A stretch of 64,000 nucleotides of DNA, from positions 310,001 to 374,000 of the forward strand of contig NZ_JAVHUY010000002.1 in the NCBI RefSeq assembly GCF_031085175.1, in the 5' to 3' direction. Both the position numbers and the translations under genes were made by a program. The notes beneath the pieces were generated by a model, which was not told the DNA's origin, did no database searches, and saw only the letters and a list, made by a program, of their open reading frames with translations. Below are positions 57,106-64,000 of the stretch, one piece after another; position 1 is the stretch's first letter, and the number at the start of each line of letters is the position of its first letter. The DNA is from Phytohabitans maris (GTDB taxonomy: Bacteria > Actinomycetota > Actinomycetes > Mycobacteriales > Micromonosporaceae).

Positions 57106-57238
57106 TCGGACAGAGTAACCGCTACGAGTCTGATGAAACTGCCGGCTCACCCGTGGCTTTTGTGGTGACTGTGAGTACCTGGGCGGGCCGACTTTTCGGG
57201 GGGTCCCACCTCGATTACTTGCGAGTAACATCGCCCGT

Positions 57239-57754
57239 ATGTCCATCGACGCGGAGTCTGTCGGCGCCGGGATGCTCCAGGCGGTGCCGTTCGCCCGTAC
57301 TCTCGGCTTCGAGTTTCTCGAGGCCGCAGCCGACGTTTCCCAGGCCGCATCCGGCGGCGACGTTCCCGAGGCCGCGCCCGGTGGCGACGGCGGTGTCCGC
57401 GCGGTCGTCCGCCTGCCCGACTCGCCGGCGACGCACAACCACGTCGGCGGCCCGCACGCCGGCGCCATCTTCACGCTGGGCGAGACGGCGTCCGGCGCGG
57501 TGGTGCTGGCGGCCTTCAGCCACCTGCTCGACCGGGCGGTGCCGCTGGCGGTGCGGGCCGACATCGCGTACAAGCGGCTGGCGCTCGGCGCGGTCCGCGC
57601 CACCGCCCGCCTGGGCCGCCCGGCCGCGGAGGTCGCCGCCGAGCTCGCGGCCGGTACGCGCCCGGAGTTTCCGGTGCTCGTCGAAATCGCCACGGAAGAC
57701 GGCGAGACCACGGCCGAGATGACGGTGATCTGGACCCTGCGGCCGCAGCGCTGA
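57239..57754 (+). CDS. DUF4442/PaaI-like hotdog thioesterase
   Basis: ATG 57239 gives 171 residues. The hotdog fold is shown by '[20 protein letters not shown]' followed by SGAVV, and '[17 protein letters not shown]'. An Ala/Gly-rich insertion (~31-52) sits in the first half, unlike most relatives. It lies 13 bp before the acyl-CoA dehydrogenase gene, so both probably act on acyl-CoA compounds. Confidence 0.8.
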   Translation: MSIDAESVGAGMLQAVPFARTLGFEFLEAAADVSQAASGGDVPEAAPGGDGGVRAVVRLPDSPATHNHVGGPHAGAIFTLGETASGAVVLAAFSHLLDRAVPLAVRADIAYKRLALGAVRATARLGRPAAEVAAELAAGTRPEFPVLVEIATEDGETTAEMTVIWTLRPQR

Positions 57755-57767
57755 GTACCGTGCAGGC

Positions 57768-58769
57768 GTGACCGACCCGCTGGAAAAGGCGCGGCAGATC
57801 GCCGACGACGTGCTCTTCCCCGCCGCGCTGGCGGTCGACGCCACCGGTGTCATCCCGTCCGGCCACCTCGACCTGCTGGCCGAGGCGGGCTTCTACGGCA
57901 TGGCGGCCGAGGAGGTGGCTCCTGCCGGCCAGGCCGCGGCGGCCCGGGTCGTCGAGACGCTGGCTGGGGGCTGCCTGGCCACCACGTTCGTGTGGATGCA
58001 GCACCACGGTGCCGTGCGGGCGGTGGCCGGCAGCGGGCGCCCCGATCTGATCGAGGAGTGGCTCGACCCGCTGTGCCGCGGCGAGCGCCGGTCCGGCGTG
58101 GCGCTGGGCGCGCTCCGGCCCGGCCCGCCGTCGGTACGGGCCACGCGGGTCGGCGGCGGCTACCGCCTGGACGGCGCCTCCCCGTGGGTCACCGGCTGGG
58201 GCATGATCGACGTCCTGCACACCGCCGCCCGCGACGAGTCGGATACGGCGATCTGGGCGCTGGTGGACGCCGTGCCCGGGCCGACGCTGGGCGTACGGCC
58301 GCTGGAGCTGGTCGCCGCGAACGCGAGCGCCACGGTCGAGGTCACCTTCGACGGCCACCACGTACCGGCTGAGCGGGTCACCGCCACGCTGCCGTACGCC
58401 GAGTGGGGCGCCCGGGACGCCGCCGGGCTGCGGATGAACGGCTCGTTCGCCCTCGGCGTGGCCGAGCGCGCGATCCGCCTGCTCGATCCCGGCCCGTACG
58501 CGTTGACCGCGGAACTCGACGCGTGCCGGGCCGCGCTGGACGCCGCGACCCCCGAGTCCCTCCCGGTGGCCCGGGCGGCCGCCTCCGAACTGGCGATGCG
58601 GGCGGCCACCACGCTGACGGTCGCGGCGGGCGCGCGGTCGGTGCTACGCGACCACCACGCGCAGCGCCTGGTCCGGGAGGCGACGTTTCTGCTGGTGTTC
58701 GGCTCCCGCCCGCCGATCAAGTCAGCCCTGCTCAAGCTCGTCTCCCACCAGCGCGCGACGCCCGCCTGA
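57768..58769 (+). CDS. Acyl-CoA dehydrogenase family protein
   Basis: GTG 57768 gives 333 residues, a little shorter than the usual ~380. The N-terminal helical domain has '[20 protein letters not shown]' and '[20 protein letters not shown]'. The middle beta domain has '[20 protein letters not shown]'. The C-terminal helices are shortened, so the catalytic Glu of the classic family is not obvious. It may be a non-canonical member (oxidase or hydroxylase type). Confidence 0.8.
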   Translation: MTDPLEKARQIADDVLFPAALAVDATGVIPSGHLDLLAEAGFYGMAAEEVAPAGQAAAARVVETLAGGCLATTFVWMQHHGAVRAVAGSGRPDLIEEWLDPLCRGERRSGVALGALRPGPPSVRATRVGGGYRLDGASPWVTGWGMIDVLHTAARDESDTAIWALVDAVPGPTLGVRPLELVAANASATVEVTFDGHHVPAERVTATLPYAEWGARDAAGLRMNGSFALGVAERAIRLLDPGPYALTAELDACRAALDAATPESLPVARAAASELAMRAATTLTVAAGARSVLRDHHAQRLVREATFLLVFGSRPPIKSALLKLVSHQRATPA

Positions 58770-58883
58770 CTCGCCGGCGGGCGCCGCGGCGGGTGCCAGC
58801 CGGCGCCGCACGGAGCCGGCGGCGCCGCACAAGCCAGCCGGCGCCGGCCGGCGCCGCACGGAGGCGGCCGGCGCCACACGGGG
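58770..58883. repeat. GC-rich tandem-like repeats between convergent genes
   Basis: About 114 bp of repeated GCCGGCGCCGCAC/CGGAG units with many GGCGCC palindromes. It separates two converging genes and may act as a bidirectional terminator by hairpin formation. Confidence 0.45.
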
Positions 58884-59783
58884 TCAGAACAGGCCGGCGA
58901 TCGTCTTCAGGATCTCGGCGTAGAAGTTGCCCTCGATGCTGCGAAACAGTGCGAACTCCTGCCCGGGGCTGCCGAAGAACGGCCGCAGCGTCCAGGCCAG
59001 CTGGGTGCCGACGAAGCCGAAGAGCAGGATCCAGATGTACAGCAGGGTCATGCTCGCCGGGCGCTGGCCGTCACGGACCGGGCGCGGCGAGGTGGGGCGG
59101 CTGACCGCGAAGGGGACCCGGGCGCCCGGGTCCCAAGCGGCGGCGGGGAGCGGCGCACTGACCACAGTGGACGCCGCACCGCCGTTGACGGCGGCCGGGG
59201 CGGTGGCGGGCACCGCCGGGACCGGCACCGCTTCCGCCTCCGCCGGCACGGCGGCGGGGACAGCGGGCGCCGCGGCGGGTGCCAGCAGGCCGTGCTCGTT
59301 GAGCACCTGCATGCCGCCGGTCAGGAAGCGGAGACCCACCAGCGCCGACAGCGTCAGGATCGCCACGTTGAGCAGTTTGAAGAAGCCGTAGTCGGGCGCG
59401 GTGATGAGGAAGAAGAGGCTGATGGGCGCGAACGCCACGGCCAGCATCGCGGTGACCGTGATGGCCACCATGACCATCGCGAGCGCCTGCCGCACGGACA
59501 GTCGCGCGCCGAAGACCAGGTTGAACAGGTAAAGCGTGGGGAGGCAGATCGCCAGCGTGACGAGGAAGAGCAGCGGCAGCTTTACCGCCGAGGTCAACGC
59601 CATCAGGACACTGTGGAACGCCCCGAGCACGGCGCCATACAGCGCCAAGGCGATGGCGGAGCTGGCCAGCATGTGGGTGGTCAGCTGGCCAAGCTCCCGC
59701 TCGTCAACGATCTGCTGCCAGATGCTCTGGCGATCGCGCAGGATGCGCTCGATCACGAGCAATCCGGAACCGTTAGCGGACAT
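58884..59783 (-). CDS. Polytopic membrane protein with Ala/Pro/Val-rich linker
   Basis: ATG 59783 gives 299 residues. About five hydrophobic helices lie in residues 40-160 and one near the C-terminus ('LLYIWILLFGFVGTQLAW'). A low-complexity Ala/Val/Pro stretch (~175-220) links them. Its start, 'RILRDRQSIWQQIVDERELG', resembles a conserved actinobacterial/cyanobacterial membrane family. Function is unknown. Confidence 0.7.
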   Translation of the reverse strand: MSANGSGLLVIERILRDRQSIWQQIVDERELGQLTTHMLASSAIALALYGAVLGAFHSVLMALTSAVKLPLLFLVTLAICLPTLYLFNLVFGARLSVRQALAMVMVAITVTAMLAVAFAPISLFFLITAPDYGFFKLLNVAILTLSALVGLRFLTGGMQVLNEHGLLAPAAAPAVPAAVPAEAEAVPVPAVPATAPAAVNGGAASTVVSAPLPAAAWDPGARVPFAVSRPTSPRPVRDGQRPASMTLLYIWILLFGFVGTQLAWTLRPFFGSPGQEFALFRSIEGNFYAEILKTIAGLF

Positions 59784-59810
59784 CCGCTGACGGTAGGGCA
59801 CCGGGTGTGA

Positions 59811-61127
59811 CTAGCGCCACCCCACGTCGATGCGATCGCCGCGCTCGTCGAAGAAGTGCAGCGCGTCCATCCGTACCGAAATGGCCAGCGGATGCCCCGC
59901 GGACACCGCCGGGTACGGCGCGAGCCGCACGGCGAGCTCGGCCGGGCGCCGGTGGTGGCGTCCGGGGTCGCTCAGCACGCTGGTGCGGTTGCCCTGCCCG
60001 GTGGCGGGCTCGGGCCGACCCGCCTCGCCCGCCGCGCGCCCGGTGAGCCGCTGCATCACGTGGCCGAAGCGGCGCAGCCGGCTGCCGCCGTTGGCCCCCT
60101 CGGCGTCGGTGACCGGTCCGCCAAGGTCGTCGACGAGGATCGCGGTGGCTCCGATGTCGAGGAACGCCAGCGACTCGTGCCCGTGGTGCTCCAGGTATCG
60201 GATGCGCCCCTGCAGTACGTCGCCCGGCGTGCCCGGGGCCACCGGCGTGAGCGCCTCGGCCCGCATGCCGACCACGATCCGCTCGCCGTGGTAGTGCGCC
60301 ACGGCCCGCGCCCGGATGTCGTCCCACGGCAGGTAGAGGGCCTGCTCGCCGAGGTTGAGCGCGACGTACCGGTCGAGGTGCACGTAGACCGACGCCTCCA
60401 GCAGGTTCATCCGGGGGCTGCCGAGGAAGGCGGCGACGTAGAGGGTCGCCGGTCGCCCGTACACCTGGGTGGGGGTGCCCACGTCCTGGAGCACGCCCTT
60501 GCGCATGATGGCGACGCGGTCGGCCATGGTCAGCGCCTCGGCCTGGTCGTGCGTCACGTAGATCGTGCTGACGCCCAGCTCGCGCACCAGCCCGGAGATC
60601 TCCGCCCGCAGCTCGGCGCGGAGGCCACTGTCTAGATTGGACAGCGGCTCGTCCATCAGGAAGAGGCCCGGTCGCCGCACGATCGCCCGGCCCATCGCCA
60701 CCCGCTGGCGCTGGCCGCCGGAGAGCTGGCTGGGCTTTCGGGAGAGCACGTCGCCGATGCCGAGAGCGCTCGCCACGTCGGCCACCCGCTCGCCGCGCGG
60801 CTGCTGGTCGACACCGGAGAGACGTAGAGGAAATCCAATATTTTCCCCAACAGTCATGTGGGGATATAGGGCGAAATCTTGGAATACCATGGCGATCCGC
60901 CGATCGCGCGGCGGAAGGTCGTTGGCCAGCTCGCCATCGAGCAATATCGCTCCCGTGGTCGGGTCTTCCAGCCCGGCGACCATGCGGAGCACGGTCGACT
61001 TGCCGCAGCCCGACGGGCCCAGGAGCACCATGAACTCACCGTCGTTGACGTCGAGACTGACGTTGTCGACGGCGACTGTGCCATCTGGAAATACCTTGGT
61101 GACATCCTTGAGCGCGACGGTGGTCAC
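59811..61127 (-). CDS. Sugar-type ABC transporter ATP-binding protein (UgpC/MsmX-like)
   Basis: GTG 61127 is spaced five bases from GGGGAGG; the GTG at 61133 is too close. The product is 438 residues. Walker A 'GPSGCGKS', signature 'LSGGQRQRVAMGRAI', Walker B 'LFLMDEPLSNLDS' and H-loop 'YVTHDQAEALTM' are visible. The C-terminal ~180 residues form the TOBE/MalK regulatory domain, extended by a Gly/Arg-rich linker. No permease or binding-protein genes adjoin, so it probably serves several sugar importers. Confidence 0.92.
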   Translation of the reverse strand: MTTVALKDVTKVFPDGTVAVDNVSLDVNDGEFMVLLGPSGCGKSTVLRMVAGLEDPTTGAILLDGELANDLPPRDRRIAMVFQDFALYPHMTVGENIGFPLRLSGVDQQPRGERVADVASALGIGDVLSRKPSQLSGGQRQRVAMGRAIVRRPGLFLMDEPLSNLDSGLRAELRAEISGLVRELGVSTIYVTHDQAEALTMADRVAIMRKGVLQDVGTPTQVYGRPATLYVAAFLGSPRMNLLEASVYVHLDRYVALNLGEQALYLPWDDIRARAVAHYHGERIVVGMRAEALTPVAPGTPGDVLQGRIRYLEHHGHESLAFLDIGATAILVDDLGGPVTDAEGANGGSRLRRFGHVMQRLTGRAAGEAGRPEPATGQGNRTSVLSDPGRHHRRPAELAVRLAPYPAVSAGHPLAISVRMDALHFFDERGDRIDVGWR

Positions 61128-61306
61128 CGTCACCTCCCCGCAGCTTCGTTGCCGGCCCCCGAATAGGTAACTGTGACGAGCGTTACGGCTTCAGCCCATC
61201 GGGTAAACGTTCCATGTTCGTGCTGTGACAGGGTGATTACTGCCCAGTTCAGGCGAGATTTTCGGTACCCACGGCTATGGGCGACGAAACCGGCAGGAAA
61301 GTGGCG

Positions 61307-63106
61307 TCAGCGACCGGCCGCGCCGTAGCTCCAGGTGCGCCACGCATCGACGACCACTAACGCCACAAGATACCCGCCGAGCATCGCGAACGCAGCCGTG
61401 GCCGCCCCGGCGAACGCGCAGACCACCAGCACGACTAGCCGGCCGTCCCAGCCCAGCCCCAGCCGGTGCAGCGGCGGCCCCTCGATCCGCTTTTCCAGGC
61501 GGGTGGTGAAGTCGCCGTGGTGCAGCGCGAGCGCGGCCAGCAGCAGGAAGACGACCGGGAGCGGGACCTCGTACGCCAAGCCGGCGGCGACCACGAAGAG
61601 CATCTCGGCCGTACGCAGCGCCGCCGGCACGAGCCAGTCCAGCGGGCCGTCGTGCGGGTGCCCTGCGCCGAGCGCCGCGGCGAACACCAGTACGAGGAGC
61701 GCCACGACGGCCAGATCACTCCCGCTGGAACGGGCCACGAGCAGCGCCGCCGCCGCGCCGGCCACCGCGAGCAGGGCCGCGGCCAGCGGCTGCACCGACC
61801 AGCGACGCAGCAGGTGGGCGGCGGCACCGTCGTCCCGGTACAGCGTGGGGTCGGCCGAGGCGAAGACCGGCACCCGCATCGAGAGGGTGCGGGCGGTGCG
61901 CAGGACCAGCGTGTAGCCGGCGGAGAGCGCCGCGCACACCAGCACCGCCAGGAGCGCCACCCACTGGTCGAAGAGCGCGACGCAGACCGCGATCACCGCC
62001 CACCGGACGCCGGCCGGGAAGAGCGCGGTCTGCTTGAGCCAGTACGCCGGTGAGCCCTGGTCGGACTGCACCCGGTGGGAGAGCCGGCCGAGCCGCCCCG
62101 TGGCGGGGGTGGCCCGGGTGGCGGCCTCGTCGTGCAAGGCGAGGTACCACGTGTCGGTCTGCTGCCGGACCGCGATGAGCAGCAGGACGCCGACGGCGAC
62201 CGCCCACCCGTCACCGTGCGCGCCCGCCGCGAGCCCGGCGTAGACGGCGGCCTCCTTCGCCCGGTCGGCCATCGTGTCGAGCCACCCGCCGAACGGGCTG
62301 AACCGCCGCGTGTAGCGCGCGAGCTGGCCATCGACCCGGTCGAGCACGAAGCCGAGGTAGAGCAGCACCGCGCCGAGCAGCAGCGCCGGGCGGCCACCGG
62401 TCCAGAAGAGCAGCGCCGCGAGGACCGCGAGCGCGACCGAGGCGGCGGTGACCGTGTTGGGGCCGAGACCGACCCGGGCCGCCCAGCCGGTGAGGCGCGG
62501 TGACCAGGAGCTGACCAGGTACGTCGCGACGATGTCGTCCCGCTCCCGCACGGCCAACCGCAGCTCCACCTCGTCCGGGTGGATCTCGGCGATCGTCGCC
62601 TGGGCGGCCGCGCGGGCCACGCCGTCACGGGCCCGGGCCGCGACGAGCTGCCGCACCCGCTGGCTGAAGACCGTGACGCCGACGCCGCGGAGGGCGGCCG
62701 GCAGGGAGTCGAGGCCGACGCCGACCCCGCCGCGCGCGGCGGCCATCAGGTCGGGCAGGGCGGGCGGGTCGACCCGAAGGGCGCCGCCGAAGGCCGCATT
62801 GGGCTCGCCCGGCACCAGCCGGCCACGCTCCTCGCGGATCCGCTCGCCGCGCGAGCCGGCCGCCACGTCGACCACCAGGGCGACCGTCGAGCCGGCCGGA
62901 TTGGTGGCCAGGTGGCGGAGCACCGCGGTGTGCGCGACCAGGTCGTCCGAGCAGATCAGCAGCGGCTCGTCGGCCGCGCTCGCCATGCCGGCGAGGCCCG
63001 CGAGGTCGGGAACGGCCACGACTTTGTCCACGCCGGCGGCGCGCAACTGCTCCGAGATGGGCCCGGCGGTCAGCTCCAGCCCGGATGTGACGATGACACC
63101 CAACAT
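61307..63106 (-). CDS. DUF5941 / CDP-alcohol phosphatidyltransferase fusion protein
   Basis: ATG 63106 gives 599 residues. The N-terminal ~170 residues are a nucleotidyltransferase-like domain ('MLGVIVTSGLELTAGPISEQ', 'DEPLLICSDDLVAHTAVLRH'). Then comes the CDP-alcohol transferase motif DxxDGxxARxxxxxxxxGxxxDxxxD ('DRVDGQLARYTRRFSPFGGW' followed by LDTMADR) near 265-295. About eight transmembrane helices follow. It probably makes a phospholipid or inositol-phosphate-type lipid in the membrane. Confidence 0.85.
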   Translation of the reverse strand: MLGVIVTSGLELTAGPISEQLRAAGVDKVVAVPDLAGLAGMASAADEPLLICSDDLVAHTAVLRHLATNPAGSTVALVVDVAAGSRGERIREERGRLVPGEPNAAFGGALRVDPPALPDLMAAARGGVGVGLDSLPAALRGVGVTVFSQRVRQLVAARARDGVARAAAQATIAEIHPDEVELRLAVRERDDIVATYLVSSWSPRLTGWAARVGLGPNTVTAASVALAVLAALLFWTGGRPALLLGAVLLYLGFVLDRVDGQLARYTRRFSPFGGWLDTMADRAKEAAVYAGLAAGAHGDGWAVAVGVLLLIAVRQQTDTWYLALHDEAATRATPATGRLGRLSHRVQSDQGSPAYWLKQTALFPAGVRWAVIAVCVALFDQWVALLAVLVCAALSAGYTLVLRTARTLSMRVPVFASADPTLYRDDGAAAHLLRRWSVQPLAAALLAVAGAAAALLVARSSGSDLAVVALLVLVFAAALGAGHPHDGPLDWLVPAALRTAEMLFVVAAGLAYEVPLPVVFLLLAALALHHGDFTTRLEKRIEGPPLHRLGLGWDGRLVVLVVCAFAGAATAAFAMLGGYLVALVVVDAWRTWSYGAAGR

Positions 63107-63333
63107 CGATGAACGCCGTCCCTACCCCAGGATTGACGCCGCACAGGCTAGCAGCTTGGGCCCGGTTCAAGAGATCTGCCGAGGCGAGCCGGAGTCCAGG
63201 TGGCGGTCGCCGCCTGGGCCCGCGCGGCCCGGCAAGGGTTTGTGAACGTCAGGGAAAGCCCTCAGTGTGTTTTCAGGGGGAGGTCGGTGGCGTTACCGAG
63301 GCGGGCGGCGCGCGGCGCTCATACCGTGGATCC

Positions 63334-63537
63334 ATGAGGACGAAACTCGTACGACCCCGGGACAATCGGATGATCGCCGGCGTCTGCGCAGGCCTCGGCC
63401 GCCGCTTCGGCATCTCGCCGAACGCGATGCGCCTGATCTTCCTGCTCTCCTGCCTGCTCCCCGGCCCCCAGTTCGTGATCTACATCGCGCTGTGGATCAT
63501 CATGCCGAACGAGGAGCGCTACGCCACGACGTACTAA
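63334..63537 (+). CDS. PspC-domain membrane protein
   Basis: ATG 63334 gives 67 residues: 'LVRPRDNRMIAGVCAGLGRR' and 'FGISPNAMRLIFLLSCLLPG' then a second hydrophobic helix. This is a stand-alone PspC domain, usually linked to envelope stress. The longer frame from 63109 is not needed. Confidence 0.88.
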   Translation: MRTKLVRPRDNRMIAGVCAGLGRRFGISPNAMRLIFLLSCLLPGPQFVIYIALWIIMPNEERYATTY

Positions 63538-63629
63538 TGCCACTCAGCCCAAGTCGATCCCCGGGTAAGCCCGTCCTGGACGAGAGGCCGGTAGACGCAA
63601 CGGCGATCCTGGCATTTCAGTGCCCCTCC

Positions 63630-63752
63630 GAGGGCACCTGGATACCACGATCTCAACAACGCCGTCCGGTGATCGCGGATGGGTCTGCCGGGCAACGGCC
63701 TGACGGCTCCCGAGTGTGCCCAGCTCACAGGGCCTTGACCGAATCAGCGTGA
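63630..63752 (+). repeat. Repeat body Y, copy 2
   Basis: It matches 53706-53833 in the same orientation and is followed at once by arm X. Confidence 0.6.
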
Positions 63753-63785
63753 CCGGACCACCGCGGACGTCGCGGTAGCTCGAAT
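63753..63785 (-). repeat. Repeat arm X, copy 2 (inverted)
   Basis: The 33 bp match 53527-53559 in reverse complement at 32 of 33 positions. Confidence 0.75.
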
Positions 63786-63826
63786 CTTGAAATGGATCTT
63801 CTAGGCGCTGGCCACTAACGTTCACC

Positions 63827-63863
63827 GGGTGACCGGCGGCCTTCGGCCGCTGGTCACCCGGCG
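63827..63863. terminator. Long hairpin, possible terminator
   Basis: CCGGGTGACC pairs with GGTCACCCGG, and the inner GGCGGCC/GGCCGC arms nearly pair around a TTC loop. There is no clear T-run, so it may be a structural repeat rather than a terminator. Confidence 0.45.
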
Positions 63864-64000
63864 CCGGCGAAGCCGGCAAAGGTTGGTGGCCACCGCACGA
63901 GGGAGGCTTCGCCTCGGACCGCCCAGACGGGTGATTGGCCTGGTGGGGCCGCTCGCGGTGGTCGCATCCTCGCATCCACGGATGTGGTTGCGGGAGGTGC

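Larger units (their letters stand above)
63538..64000. other. ~460 bp to window end, repeats and hairpin, no gene
   Basis: It holds the second copy of repeat Y/X (63630-63785) and a long hairpin (63827-63863). No gene is supported. Confidence 0.5.

Noticed and set aside
58770-58883. Repeated GC units as a CRISPR array
   Set aside because: Units are short, irregular and without spacers, and no cas genes are present.
1-64000. tRNA genes or tRNA-type attachment sites near the integrase
   Set aside because: I found no cloverleaf or GTTCGAATCC-like arm near the integrase or its fragments.

Overview
The window is high-GC DNA with dense coding, frequent GTG starts and strong GGAGG ribosome binding sites. 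It carries an actinobacterial c-di-AMP riboswitch and typical actinomycete families (XRE/DUF5753 regulators, DUF5941-type CDP-alcohol transferase, GHL10-type glycosyl hydrolase, RHS proteins with a pentapeptide partner). I infer a filamentous actinomycete, most likely Micromonosporaceae; the genus cannot be fixed from the sequence alone.

Layout. Bases 1-50,400 are an accessory, defence-rich island. (1) <1-5,247, minus strand: operon A, encoding a DUF4365 nuclease, an unknown 363-aa-class protein, a ~200-aa winged-helix-like protein and a ~1,050-aa dual-ATPase (AAA plus HerA) protein cut by the window edge. (2) 5.5-13.1 kb: an integrase tail remnant, an HNH endonuclease, a superfamily 1 helicase/phospholipase-D gene split by a 1,032-bp insertion with inverted repeats and a 5-bp target duplication, a small ORF, a recombinase remnant and a protein with two nuclease-like motifs. 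(3) 14.1-27.6 kb: a three-gene secreted polymorphic-toxin operon (giant repeat protein, RHS protein, pentapeptide protein). (4) 28-36.2 kb: a graveyard of IS110/IS30 pieces, toxin-antitoxin genes (broken and intact), an XRE regulator behind two palindromes, a tyrosine recombinase and a PIN-domain protein. (5) 36.7-41.5 kb: a DUF6880-like protein, a TOTE-type primase-helicase and an intact VapBC pair. (6) 41.9-50.4 kb: a nucleoside-phosphorylase-like protein divergent from operon B (STAND-like NTPase, DUF559 nuclease, winged-helix-like protein, dual ATPase).

Bases 50.6-64 kb look like ordinary chromosome: GHL10 hydrolase, a riboswitch-controlled cell-wall enzyme, a GH65 phosphorylase with its beta-phosphoglucomutase-like HAD partner, a thioesterase, an acyl-CoA dehydrogenase, membrane proteins, a sugar-type ABC ATPase, a DUF5941/CDP-alcohol transferase and a PspC protein.

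The most exciting signal is that operons A and B, about 40 kb apart, share the same two-gene core (winged-helix-like protein plus dual AAA/HerA ATPase, translationally coupled) but attach it to different nuclease and sensor modules. This looks like a modular defence system with exchangeable effectors. I cannot match it to a named system from sequence alone.
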